Shown here piece by piece: positions 23,815 to 34,054 of a stretch of DNA of 64,000 bases. The notes under the pieces are model-generated. The model was given only the letters and a program-made list of their open reading frames with translations, was not told where the DNA came from and did not search any database. Position numbers and translations under genes: made by a program. This DNA is from Dendrolimus kikuchii. Taxonomy: Eukaryota; Arthropoda; Insecta; Lepidoptera; Lasiocampidae. The first letter of the stretch is position 1. Each line of letters starts with the position of its first letter. The DNA lies in NCBI GenBank assembly GCA_019925095.2, contig CM034402.1, positions 7,761,501 to 7,825,500 on the forward strand. Direction: 5' to 3'.

Positions 23815-23965
23815 ATTGCTCACCGGAATAAACAAATACAAAAACAAAACGCATGATGACAATACTTCTTGGCAAAACAACAGGCGGCCTTATCGCTAAA
23901 AGCGATCTCTTCCAGGCAACCTAGCTTAAAAGAAATCCTTAACTAATCTGGCGATGTAGGTGGAG
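23815..23965 (-). repeat. LINE 3' end, 'TCCAGGCAACC' family, copy 2 (uninterrupted)
   Basis: Uninterrupted copy: CACTTTATTGCTCACC, then CAGGCGGCCTTATCGCTAAA, CTCTTCCAGGCAACCTAGCT and a CTGGCGATGTAGGTGGA end. It serves as the empty site for the insertion at 28161-28572. Confidence 0.6.
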
Positions 23966-24272
23966 TAGGAAAATGATAGGACTGTACAATTTAATTATAC
24001 ATACTTATACTAATTTATAAATTTAATACATATATAAATATAATAGTAATATGTATTTATACGTATACACAAAATAATCTAAATAAATATATCTGTTAAC
24101 ATTATATGTGACAAGCATTTTATATATTACAATAGATATATAAGTTAATGTTTAATATAGATATATAAGTTAATGTTTAATATATACCATACTAATTCTG
24201 GAACAATCTACTCCTTCTGTTCAAATACTACAATCTAAAACCTGTATTAATTATACAGCACTAGACCAGCAT

Positions 24273-24873
24273 ATGAAACACATTGATCTAACACCTATTC
24301 TATCAACTTCAGATGTTAATATAGCCACAAAAATCTTAGTTGATACATTGACGGAGGCTATCAACTCCAACAGTACAGTGAAAAAGATCCCTAATAGAAA
24401 GAAAATCACTAAACCTTGGATTACAGTTGGTATCTTAAGATGTATGCGACACCGTGATTCACTTTTTAAAAAGACAAAAAAGTATCCAACTGATGAAGCT
24501 TTGAAAATTACATATAAGCGGTACAGAAATTTTTGTAACAACCTTTTAAAGAAACTAAAAAATGATTACGATAAAACAGCACTTCTTAAGGCTAAAAATA
24601 ACAGCAAACTTCTATGGGATACAATAAAAAATATTACACATGAAAAAACCACACGAGTCATCTATACAACTCTTGTCATCTGCAAACTCTAATGATCCGA
24701 TAAACGAATTTAACTTCTACTTTTCTATGATTGGCTCCGATTTAGCACAGATAATTATTTCAAAAAATATTCTCTCTCTTTGTCAGCCTCCCACCACAAC
24801 TGTTCTTACATCTTTTGTTCTGTTACCCACAACTGAACCAGAATTTGATGCTATAATTGCAATTTGCAACTAA
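24273..24873 (+). pseudogene. LINE ORF2 linker between endonuclease and RT, frameshifted
   Basis: Two overlapping frames cover this part. The first contains KPWITVGILRCMRHRDSLFK, then YKRYRNFCNNLLKKLKNDYDKT. The second (from 24640) continues DPINEFNFYFSMIGSDLA. These are the usual connector motifs upstream of the RT in CR1-like elements. Frameshifts near 24650 and 24860 separate them from each other and from the RT frame. Confidence 0.75.
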
Positions 24874-26401
24874 GTTGATCTGCTCTGTTGGTCTTGACGG
24901 TATTTCAAACAACTTTTTGCGAACATATAAAGATATTTTACTTCCATCAATCACTCATATCTGCAATTTATCTTTCTCTAGTGGTATCTTTCCTGACTTA
25001 TTCAAAAAGTCTGTAATCATACCAGTCTATAAATCTGGCGATAAAAGCCACGTCGGCAATTACAGGCCTATATCAATTTTACCGGCATTATCAAAGATCT
25101 TAGAACGTTTACTTAACAATAGATTAACTAAATATCTAGAGTCAAATAATTTAATATCAATCCATCAATTTGGTTTCCGATCTGGTAAATCTACAGATGC
25201 GGCGGTTGAAACTTTGACAAATTATATAACAACTAAACTTGACAAGAAACAGAAAGTTATAGCCATATTCCTCGATCTAGCTAAGGCGTTTGATACTGTT
25301 TCAACTTCGCTACTAATTCAGAAACTTGAAGCAGTAGGAATAAGAGATCTACAATTACAACTTTTCACTGATTACCTCCAGAACAGAACACAATGCGTAC
25401 GAGTTGGTGATTATATAAGTAAAGAGGATGTTATTACTTTTGGTGTCCCTCAGGGCAGTATACTTGGCCCTACTCTCTTTCTTACTTATATAAACACTCT
25501 CTGTGATATGCAACTAGTAAACGGAAATATAATTACGTATGCTGACGATACAGCACTCCTTTTTTCTGCTGATACGTGGGTAGAAGCATTCCAAAGCGCT
25601 CAGAACGGTCTTAATAAAGTTATGAGTTGGCTACATTCGAATATATTAACACTAAATACAGATAAAACCAAGTATGTCACTTTTGCTCTCAGAAGTCAAG
25701 ATCAACCACAACCAGAAACTATGAAACTCATAGCCCACTCTTGTTTTTCATATATTACATGTAACTCTTGTCCTACCTTGCAAAGAACTCAAGATATTAA
25801 ATATTTAGGTATAATTATTGATCAAAAGCTTAGTTTTCTGCCACATATTAACTCACTTACACTTAAGTTACGCAAATTAATTTACATATTTAAAAGCCTT
25901 GGTAAAGTTGCCGATTCTAATGTCATCAAATTATTATACTACGCTTTATGTCAATCCATTGTGAGCTATTGTATTACGTCGTGGGGGGGAGCTGTTAAAA
26001 CTGCAATGTTAAAATTAGAACGTGCGCAACGGGCGATACTTAAAGTGAGTTTTTCTCTCCCTTTTTACTACTCCACCAAAGACCTTTATGACCGCTGGAA
26101 AGTGCTAACAGTTCGGCAACTTTTTATTCAACAAATAGTTTTAAAACAACATCTCATTACTCCATTTATATCTTCTAGTTTACTTACTAAAAGAATTCAC
26201 ATCCCTTGTAAACAAAACACTGTTACGACAGCTTTTTGTTGTAGATTCTTTTACTTTTTAGGCAGTTATTTATACAACAAAATCAATAAGCAAATTGATA
26301 TATACCCCTTAACTAAATCTAAATGTAAGAAAATACTGACTGAGTGGCTTTTAAAACTTGATTATGATTCCACTGAAGCATTGTTGGTCTTAGTTATCTA
26401 A
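24857..26401 (+). CDS. LINE reverse transcriptase (Jockey/CR1 type)
   Basis: A 514-residue open frame encodes the RNA-dependent DNA polymerase of a non-LTR element. Visible RT blocks in order are NYRPISILPALSKILERLL (about residue 72), HQFGFRSGKSTDAAVE (105), LDLAKAFDTVS with the first catalytic Asp (139), FGVPQGSILGPTLF (194) and YADDTALLF with the catalytic Asp pair (228), then NTDKTKYVTF and IKYLGIIIDQKLSF. A C-terminal region with SIVSYCITSWGGA follows. The annotated start is simply the first Met after a frameshift; the true ORF2 began upstream in the lost endonuclease. All polymerase motifs look intact. Confidence 0.88.
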   Translation: MQFATKLICSVGLDGISNNFLRTYKDILLPSITHICNLSFSSGIFPDLFKKSVIIPVYKSGDKSHVGNYRPISILPALSKILERLLNNRLTKYLESNNLISIHQFGFRSGKSTDAAVETLTNYITTKLDKKQKVIAIFLDLAKAFDTVSTSLLIQKLEAVGIRDLQLQLFTDYLQNRTQCVRVGDYISKEDVITFGVPQGSILGPTLFLTYINTLCDMQLVNGNIITYADDTALLFSADTWVEAFQSAQNGLNKVMSWLHSNILTLNTDKTKYVTFALRSQDQPQPETMKLIAHSCFSYITCNSCPTLQRTQDIKYLGIIIDQKLSFLPHINSLTLKLRKLIYIFKSLGKVADSNVIKLLYYALCQSIVSYCITSWGGAVKTAMLKLERAQRAILKVSFSLPFYYSTKDLYDRWKVLTVRQLFIQQIVLKQHLITPFISSSLLTKRIHIPCKQNTVTTAFCCRFFYFLGSYLYNKINKQIDIYPLTKSKCKKILTEWLLKLDYDSTEALLVLVI

Positions 26402-26689
26402 ATATAGTTTCCTAATACTACTACTTATTTGTCATTTATTTATTACATTTATGTAATTCTTATTTTATAAACATCTATTACTATTAACATACTGACACAG
26501 GCACACATAACTACACTTAATTACACAATATTTATCACAAATTCTTTAGCTGGTTTTTCCGGGGAGAAAGAGGCTGGTGATCAGTAACACAGGATTATTC
26601 CTTTAACTGACACCAGGCTCTCACCATTTCAGTTTATAAGAAAAAAATTGTTACTAATTTAGTTATTGTTAGTGTGAGAGTAAATAAAG

Positions 26690-26716
26690 AATTATTATTA
26701 TTATTATTATTATTAT
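26690..26716. repeat. (ATT)n tract joining two LINE 3' ends
   Basis: About nine ATT units end the plus-strand LINE. Six bases later the coding 3' end of an oppositely oriented LINE fragment begins. Confidence 0.85.
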
Positions 26717-26721
26717 ATTTA

Positions 26722-26985
26722 TTAGACATATTTATTTAGAGACAGATAGTACTTTCTAAGTGAGTTCCGAAATGTAGGTAATGTTTTGGCCTCTCTTACA
26801 GTAAGAGGCAATGCATTCCAGAGTTTGACAGCCTGCACTGTAAAAGAGTTATCATAAAAGGATGAAGTGTGTCCAGGTGTCAGGAGTCTACGATATGTAT
26901 CTGAGCGCAAATTGTGAGAAGTGGAGAGGCGAAAGAATTCAAAACGTTCCTTAAGGTAAGGAGGACTATTAGGATTAAATAAAAG
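26722..26985 (-). pseudogene. LINE ORF2 C-terminal end, second element in inverse orientation
   Basis: The minus strand reads NPNSPPYLKERFEFFRLSTS, then LRSDTYRRLLTPGHTSSFYD and the hallmark SFTVQAVKLWNALPLTVREA with a natural stop at 26722. This is the extreme C-terminus of a Jockey/CR1-like RT. It is 5'-truncated to about 260 bp and open throughout. Confidence 0.75.
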
Positions 26986-27039
26986 TAACTACTTATTTTC
27001 ATTAATTTTTTATAGTTCCAAAAAGAACAGACCTTTTCA

Positions 27040-27440
27040 GGGTTATATAGCATTCTTCAGTTTCCCTATATTTAAAAAATGTTTATCGGGTGTATGAATG
27101 TTGTTTTATTTTATCCTAACCTTCCTATTTCCAATTTATAAAAATATGGAAACATAAATTAGGAAACATTTATAGAATGAAATAAGTTAGTTAAAGTTAA
27201 AAATTAAGTACTACACTACGGAACATACAGTAAAGTAAATTGTTAGGTGAAAAAAATATATATCAATTCCACCAAGGAGTTTCAAATTACGATAATAAAT
27301 AACATGAATAATCGAACCTCCTCAAAGCGCTTTTGATCAATAAATTTTTCTCACTTTAATTATAGACAAAAAAAAGACGAAAGATTTTAGTTAGATATTT
27401 CTAATTTTCATTACGCGTATGTGACGCTATTTGCAAATAC
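27040..27440. repeat. Dispersed repeat family B, partial copy
   Basis: Shares CACCAAGGAGTTTCAAATTA, AATCGAACCTCCTCAAAGCG and CTATTTGCAAATACACGCC with longer copies at 31640-32470 and 43145-43450. It provides an uninterrupted reference for the 262-bp insertion at 31872. Non-coding. Confidence 0.6.
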
Positions 27441-27462
27441 ACGCCATATGCCTTACGCGCCT

Positions 27463-27776
27463 TTTATCCGTGCAGGAACGGAGAAAGAATACAATTTCCT
27501 GCAGCCGGGCGGCCTGTCGTAAGAGGCGACAAAACAACCCACCGCCAGGTGGTAGGGTATTTGCTCGACTGGATGACGACCACCCCTGCTCTAGAGTATG
27601 CCGCCATAACAACCTTGTCTTGTGTTCCGGCATTACTGACCAGGTTCCTGTCTCCCTTAAGAGAGCAGCAGCGCATTTGTAGCACATTTGGTGTTGCAAA
27701 TATCCATAGGCCGTAACCGCTTTCCATCAAGTGGGCCGTATGCCTGTCTACTGATCTCCTGCAATATAAAAATAAT
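27463..27776 (+). mobile_element. 300-bp retroposon, full-length-like copy
   Basis: Starts CTTTTATCCGTGCAGGAACG and ends GGCCGTATGCCTGTCTACTG, then CTCCTGCAATATAAAAATAA. The copies at 41226 and 45541 begin at the same base and end in the same A-rich segment, so this is a defined unit and not a random fragment. The 70-83-residue frame it carries is degraded between copies. I recognise no pol III boxes, so SINE versus short LINE 3' unit is undecided. Confidence 0.65.
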
Positions 27777-27784
27777 ACTGCTAA

Positions 27785-27990
27785 TATTTTTTTGATCATG
27801 CATAAAAAATACATTAAATCAATAAAAAAACATTACACACACTACCATGTATTTGACACACACGCGCATATCTAATCGTTTGTTTATTGTTTAAGTCAAA
27901 TTAACAGTGTAGCCATGGCGAAATCGTAATTATATAAGTATAGTCTTTGACATTGATTATTATGGTCGAATTTCAAGCACTGGCGACCAC
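27785..27990 (+). repeat. Dispersed repeat, copy 2 (pair with 19040)
   Basis: Near-identical to 19040-19265 over about 200 bp and ends GACATTGATTATTATGGTCG then AATTTC. Non-coding. Confidence 0.65.
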
Positions 27991-28059
27991 TAGTATTGAC
28001 AAATCTAAATACAGTCAGTGCACTAAGTGTCGAATTTTAACACTATCGGAAACTTTAGA

Positions 28060-28650
28060 CCATTATCTAAGCTTAATTGACAATTACAATAAATGTATAA
28101 TTACAATACTTCTTGGCAAAACAACAGGCAGCCTTATCACTAAAACCGATCACTTCCAGGTGTAATGTACTACGAGAATGAAACAATGGCGCCGCCATTG
28201 TTTCATTAGTAACAAGACTAATTTATTCATAATTACATGAAACACATAACTACCCACAGTTTATATACATACACAGAGTCCTCTCCCCCTCCCCCCTTTA
28301 AATACACAACCCAAAGAAAATAAGAAAAGAACATATGCAGGAATTGATCTCAATTACTATAAATTTGTGATTCATTAGAAATACTATATAAAAAGTAACT
28401 TGAAATAATGAAAAAATAACAGTAAATATTAAATATTACATTAAGGAAATCCACCGTGCCAGGAATCGAATCCAGGACTTCCACACCTCAGCAGACCATG
28501 CGGGCAACGGCTTATATTATATACCACCCATTATACCACCCAACCACAAAGATATATCATACATACATCACCCCAGGCAACCTAGCATAAAAATAAATTC
28601 TTAACTAATCTGGCGATGTAGGTGGAAGAAAAAAGCTAGGACAATATAAT
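28060..28650 (-). repeat. LINE 3' end, 'TCCAGGCAACC' family, copy 3, split by an insertion
   Basis: The right part of the family (GGCAGCCTTATCACTAAAAC, CACTTCCAGG) stops at 28160 and resumes at 28573 with CCAGGCAACCTAGC and CTGGCGATGTAGGTGGA. Copy 2 at 23815 runs straight through this point. Confidence 0.65.
28161..28572 (-). mobile_element. 412-bp insertion with tRNA-like head and long hairpin
   Basis: Bounded by CCAGG on both sides (28156-28160 and 28573-28577), duplicated relative to the uninterrupted copy at 23.9 kb. On the minus strand, a tRNA-like head near the right end (TGGTTGGGTGGTATAATGGG, then GGATTCGATTCCTGGCAC as B-box) suggests a tRNA-derived SINE. The left end carries a perfect 13-bp-arm hairpin at 28178-28206. 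No poly(A) tail is seen. Confidence 0.6.
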
Positions 28651-28657
28651 TTAAATA

Positions 28658-29929
28658 CACATTCTGTCAGAAAAGTGTCGGGAATGGGTGATTTGTTTAT
28701 GGTTCCAAATTATTATTTTTTTGTTTGTTAGATTGGCACAACTGTTTTTCATTTTGGTGCGGAGTTTGATTTGCGTCGGTTATTTAGATTAAATACAGTG
28801 CTGTTTTTGGTTAGATCATATCTAGTATGTATTGCGAATTTAATAATGGACAAAAACATCGAACAAAGTATTTGTCTTAAATTTTGCATCGCCAATGGAA
28901 TTTCGTGTTCGGAGACACTGAAAATGTTACAGAAGGCTTACCGTGAACCGACTTTATCATAAATACGTTCTTCTGAGTGGTACAAAGCGTTCAAAAGCGA
29001 TCGAGATATGCTGGAAGATTAATTAGCCTCGCCCTGGTAGGCCATCAACGTCTTCAACTGACTGAAAATTCTCATTCAAGTTTGTGAAAAACAGCTACGG
29101 AACTTTCTGTGTCTCACGAGTCGTTCCGTATCATTTCAAATAATCACTTGGGTATGAAACATTTTGCCGCTCGAATAGTCCTAAAAGACCTGAATTTTCT
29201 CCATAAACTCAATCGCATAAGAGTCGCTGAGGACATGCGAGAACGAGTCATTCATGAATTGCATTGTTACTGGTAACGAAACGTGGGTTTACGAGTTTGA
29301 CATGCAAACTAGTCAATAAACTTCGAAGTGTCGCCTTCCAACTGAACCGGAACCGAAAAAACCACGCCAAAGTCCGTCAAAGATCAGTCACGTTGACTGT
29401 CTTCTTTGACTAACGCGGTGTTGTCCACTCGGAATTCTTATCGGAAAGTCAAACGGTAAATAAAGTATATTATTTGAGCGTTATGCCGCGTTTAAGAGAG
29501 CAAATTCGACGAAAAAGGCCAGATTTGTGGAAAGAAAATTCTTGGATTTGCACCACGATAACGCGCCTTCGCACAAGGCCATCTTTATGAACGAATTTAT
29601 GACCAAAAACTCAACAAATACCATCGAGCAACCACCTTATTCTTCAGAAATGGCTCCAGTCGACTTCCTTCTTTTTCCTAAACTCAGTTTACCACTTCTT
29701 GGCACCCATTTTTATTCGGTAGAAGACATAAAGAATACTTAATTCGCGACGAGAACTAAACTCAATTCCGGAAAAAGCGTTTCAAAAATGTTTTGATGAT
29801 TGGATTATTCGCTGACGTAAGTGTATCGTTTCTGAAAAAGCATATTTGAAGGTGATAAAATGAATTTGAATGCATAACTAACATTTTGTGTATTATTGAC
29901 CTTTTCCCGGTACTATTTTGACAGAATAG
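28658..29929 (+). mobile_element. mariner-like DNA transposon, inactive
   Basis: About 1.27 kb, the normal mariner length. The ends are inverted repeats (left ATTCTGTCAGAAAAGTGTCG; right, read inversely, ATTCTGTCAAAATAGTACCG) flanked by TA. The transposase between them is broken. It sits next to the LINE 3' end at 28573-28650. Confidence 0.88.
28846..29877 (+). pseudogene. mariner transposase, broken
   Basis: The DD34D cut-and-paste transposase of the element. The N-terminus MDKNIEQSICLKFCIANGIS starts at 28846, and a premature TAA at 28960 follows REPTLS. Later parts in shifted frames include SSEWYKAFKSDRDMLED, TGNETWVYEFD, HHDNAPSHKAIF and YSSEMAPVDFLLFPKL; the family stop is at 29877. The first catalytic Asp (TGDETW in relatives) is Asn here; the second (HHDN) and third (PVDF) Asp are kept. 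Several stops and frameshifts also remove function. Confidence 0.88.
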
Positions 29930-31639
29930 TATAATATAGCTTTAGTTATTGATCTCAGACGCAAAACGACCTTTGACATGATAATTGTAGCAAATATAAA
30001 AATATTTTTTATTTTGCTTGAGATAGGGCAGTGCAACGTTTAGTGCCGCGAATTCACTGCGTGATCGATTTGCACGTATGTTATTTATTTTCTATAACAA
30101 TTATTGATGAAAAATAAAATCAGACTGCAAAAAAATATAGTTATTCAATCTATGTAGAATCTATACACGAGAATAATGTTAGCGATACTGAATTGTACTG
30201 CAAATACAATGGACCTGAGGGTAAAAAGGTTTACAATTAAATCAATTTAGTTTTTATTACAAAACGATGCAGCCTCTTTTATTATGATTATTTGTACAAG
30301 TTAAAATGCTTTAAAATATTTTTTCTTTCAATTATAACACAATTCAATGCATTCGCTAAAACACACAACAAAAAGTTAACATTAAAATAACCGATTATTA
30401 ATAATTATTACCTAATATTAAGTTATTATCAAGTCAGTAAGCTAGTTTATTTTAGCTTTTCCCCATCAGAATACTAGTTATGCTGCGTTCGTAGTTTACT
30501 CAGGAACGATTTTTTTTACGTTATAATGTTCACAAACCAAATAACTAATTAATTATGTAATCAGTTAAAAATAAATAATTATACACTCGCCCGCAAAAAA
30601 ACAAAAATGATCTGTACTTTTGACCAGACCCATCTATTCTTATCTGAATTCTAATCTGGGACAGATAGAGCACTTTTGTGGGCTGTTGTTATGATTAAAG
30701 AAAGTTGATGACAATTGTCTTAATGCGCGTATTTTTATAGACTTTATTATACAATATGTCCCATGCTCAATTTAACTTGAGGGTCTAATATTATCATTAA
30801 TTAATTAATTATATCAGTCCACGTTCACTAGTTTATCGCAATTTCATTCAGTGGTTGCTCTCAACAAGCACAATAAGGAATGATATGCTGCGTACACGTC
30901 TTGGTCTACGTAAGAGCAAAGAAGCATATGTGGGTTAAACCTAGGAACATGGATGGTACAGAATATACGTAGTCACTGACCAAAGTCAACAATTTTTAGA
31001 ACGTCACGCCTCAAGACGTTACTCACGATGGTAACGTCAAAGTGTGGTTATAGTGTCACTCGCTGGGAAAATGACGTTATAAGCTTGAGTTTCCTTATCA
31101 GGTATTGGTATATGTAATAAATTAGACAATATATAATGCAACATATTTGCGGCTTTCGGTGTCGAAACTTCAGACCTATGATGTCCCGATGCTTATTAAG
31201 ACCTTTGTTGATACGAGTCTACCAAGGTCAAAAGCCTAAATAAACTTCGCGGTCAAGCGCAAAAATGCAGCTATGTTCAGAAAACGTTCCCATCGGATGG
31301 CGACTTGGGACTACGTACTAAGTACCTATGATATTTATATACATAAATTATAAACTAGTACAATGAAGACAACTTATATTGTATTCCACCTATAATTCTT
31401 TAGGGCTATAAGTAGCATCAGTATGCTACTGTCTAGGCTCAGTAGCCTAAGTCATCGAAGACAATGGGTACGGCTCCCAGAAGACTATATGCTATGTTAT
31501 ACGCTACAATATTTATATGTTTTTTACTTATTTGTATCTATCTTTATAAATATTGTAGTATCTAGCCTACCTAGTTATATTACTCATACTTCAATTTCAT
31601 AAGCTTAATTTCATTTTATTTTGTATTGTATTTGTAGTT
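29930..31639. other. Intergenic; one diverged LINE fragment
   Basis: No exons seen. At 31380-31490 a diverged copy of the fragment at 16330/41000 (CTATAATTCTTTAGGGCTAT, then CAATGGGTACGGCTCCCAGA) is present. The rest is unassigned AT-rich DNA. Confidence 0.45.
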
Positions 31640-32470
31640 CATATTTTCCAATACATTTGCTCAAAAAATGCATTTACGAAGCCTGTTATACATTGTTCGA
31701 AAGTTAAAAATTACGCACCATACAACGGAATGTACGGAAAATAGTTACTCTGACCTAAGTACTTCTTTACCGCACTTCGTGCAACAAATAGGTGCTTAAG
31801 TGGAAAATAATACTCCCACCAAGGAGTTTTATATTACGAGACTAATAAGATGATTAATCGAACCTCCTTGGGTATAGATAGACATAAGGCATACACTTTG
31901 CATGCACTTTCTCACAACACCAGCATGTAACAGATACACTGTACGTTAGTATAAGTTTAGTAATAAAAAATAAATTAATATAATAAGTTATTAGTAAGGT
32001 ACACCACAACGCAAATATCATTGAATAAATGTCACACACAAAAACAAAAATAACCAAGAAGCGTGTATAAATTCCAAAAATTCTTCGAAATTAAGTTAAA
32101 AAAAACGTTGTATTAATAATTTTTATTAAAAAAAACCTCATTGGAAGCGCTTTTGATCAATACATTAGTCTCACTTCGATACTATAGAGAAAATGAAACG
32201 AAAAATGTAGTTCTAAGTCTTACCACACTCATGTGAAGTCATTTGCAAATGCGCGCCATTTTCATATTAGAAACATCAAAGATAGTTGCTATTTTCCGAC
32301 TGATATTTATGTTTGTTTCATTACCTATTGTCCTGTTTACTCGCAAATGTGTTAAAAAACGTTGTAAGACACACGTGCAGTTCTTGGTTTTTACAAAATG
32401 GTAAGCCCTCGACTTCGTTTCGGGCTTACATCCGTCTACTCGTTTGTAAAAACCAACTTATCGCAATAGT
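31640..32470. repeat. Dispersed repeat family B, longest copy
   Basis: Shares AAAAATGCATTTACGAAGCC, AATTACGCACCATACAACGG, CACCAAGGAGTTTTATATTA, GCGCTTTTGATCAATA and GCGCGCCATTTTCATATTAG with the copies at 27040 and 43145. It ends near GTTCTTGGTTTTTACAAAAT. It is split by a 262-bp insertion at 31872-32133. No coding potential; family unknown. Confidence 0.6.
31872..32133 (+). mobile_element. 262-bp retroposed insertion with about 11-bp target duplication
   Basis: Flanked by AACCTCCTTGG (31861-31871) and AACCTCATTGG (32134-32144), one mismatch. The copy at 27.3 kb lacks the insert. The insert ends with TTTTTATTAAAAAAA, consistent with target-primed retroposition. The first about 110 bp recur in inverse orientation inside the RpS15 intron at 44725-44836. 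Confidence 0.65.
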
Positions 32471-33109
32471 ATCATAAATAACTATTAATACATATTTTTA
32501 TTTCTTGTTAAAGTATAATAATCGGCCAAGTTAGTGCCAGTCCTTGTAAAAGATTCTTTAGATATGAAGAACATCCACTGCTTTTATCATTAATTTTTAT
32601 CCAGAAACCTGCGTTTCATGAGGTTTTCAAACAAATGAGTATTTTATCGACTGTCCATATGATTTAAAGCTATTCTCAGGTATAGATATATTATAGATTT
32701 TTGAAACATACATAATAAAGTGAGGAAGCATTTCATAAATAACTTGTACTAACAGAAAACCGTGCAAGCACGTAAAACCGATAAGACTAAATAGCAGGAT
32801 TAGTAATTTCGTACTACCAATTACCTTTACCTCTTCAGATGAATTTTACTGGCGTGACTATAATATAAGATAATCACTAATACTCAATGTTACATTAAAT
32901 CTTTCTGTACGACTAACTAAAATGCAATGCAAGTACAATGTTATATACCTATACGTTTTGAGGGTGTCTTATCCGTAGGGCCACAACTTGCGTCAGCTAT
33001 ACTTGTTGGGACAATATTATCAGTTTAGTTGAATTCAAACTAACTACTAACTGATTTGTTTCAAAATAGGAAAAACATACCCATTGTTCACACTACCCCA
33101 GTGGTGGGT
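32471..33109. other. No gene or recognised repeat
   Basis: AT-rich intergenic DNA without a credible frame. Confidence 0.5.
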
Positions 33110-33244
33110 ACCCTATTAATTAATTCAAAACGTTAAAAATCTTGTTTTTTATTTTGTACCCATTTAATAATTGTTAATAATATTGTTATTGTCATTGGCT
33201 ACAAATTAATAAAAAACTAATATTTTTGAATGAATTAATAGGGT
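33110..33244. mobile_element. Small inverted-repeat element, 135 bp
   Basis: The left end ACCCTATTAATTAATTCAAA is matched by the inverse of the right end (TTTGAATGAATTAATAGGGT) with one mismatch in 20 bp. AT-rich interior. MITE-like; the target duplication is not resolved. Confidence 0.5.
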
Positions 33245-33312
33245 GTCAATTTATACAATTATATCATTACCGTTTTAGAGTAAATAATGACTGCTACTCT
33301 AGATATCCGGTA

Positions 33313-34054
33313 CACGAATTTTAAGTAGTGGGTAGGTGGAGTGTGTAGGGGGGATGATTCTTGAAATATTATTTTTTGAAAAACATAATCTCACCTATTT
33401 TTTCACTAATATTATTGTGATGGGTGCTGAAAGGTCGCGACCAGTGACAAGAACAATGATTTAGTTTAGGTTAGCTTGAAACCAAAGCCCACGAGCCGAG
33501 CGAGTGAAGCGAGCATGGCGCGCTAGCGGCCGGCGATTACCAGAACCGACTAACCTAACCTAACCATTCACTATTTATTTTATACACCCTAACAGTAGGT
33601 TAGGATAGGTTATCTTCAGACCCAAGCACACGAGTTGAGTAAGCGTAGCGCGTGTTCCGCGGTAGCGCCCGGCGAGTACGAGGACCGACTCTAACCATTT
33701 ACTATTTATTTTATATACACGATTTACTATTTAGTCTTTATTGGTCGCCATTTTGAATATTTTTATGACTGCTCTTGTATGTTGTATGTGAATGTGCTCT
33801 GCTGTTTTTTCCCATTTTTGACGACTTGCGCTATTTTTTCGTGCTTTTCTGTTGATTACTAGCTTTAAAAGCTTTGGCCTTGAAAAGGATTGTTCAACTT
33901 TGGACCTATGCTATAAGTTCAATATTAATAAAAAAATAAGTGAGGTCATGTTTATTAAAAAAAAAATTAAACATCTCCGGACTATAGGAATTGTACTATG
34001 GGTACGTATGCCTCCTCGCTCCCCAGTCCACCACCACACTACTTAAAATTCGTG
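33313..34054. mobile_element. TA-flanked TIR element, 742 bp, non-autonomous
   Basis: The ends begin CACGAATTTTAAGTAGTG on both strands (18 bp perfect, then a diverged G/T-rich extension) and abut TA at 33311-33312 and 34055-34056, as in Tc1/mariner-type insertions. The interior holds a duplicated block of about 150 bp (33460-33580 and 33596-33715) with GAGCGAGTGAAGCGAGC-like, GCGCGC-rich sequence. No transposase frame. Confidence 0.65.

Larger units (their letters stand above)
24195..26716 (+). mobile_element. Jockey/CR1-superfamily LINE, 5'-truncated
   Basis: A non-LTR retrotransposon copy of about 2.5 kb. It begins in the region between endonuclease and RT, carries an open RT frame, and ends with a 3' UTR and an (ATT)n tail at 26690-26716. 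The endonuclease and ORF1 are missing, so this copy cannot move on its own. The base composition is AT-rich like its surroundings, unlike the R1-clade copies. Confidence 0.85.

Noticed and set aside
27427..27814. Small proteins of 83-116 residues in the 300-bp retroposon
   Set aside because: Frames differ between the three copies and carry shifts; the DNA, not the protein, is conserved.
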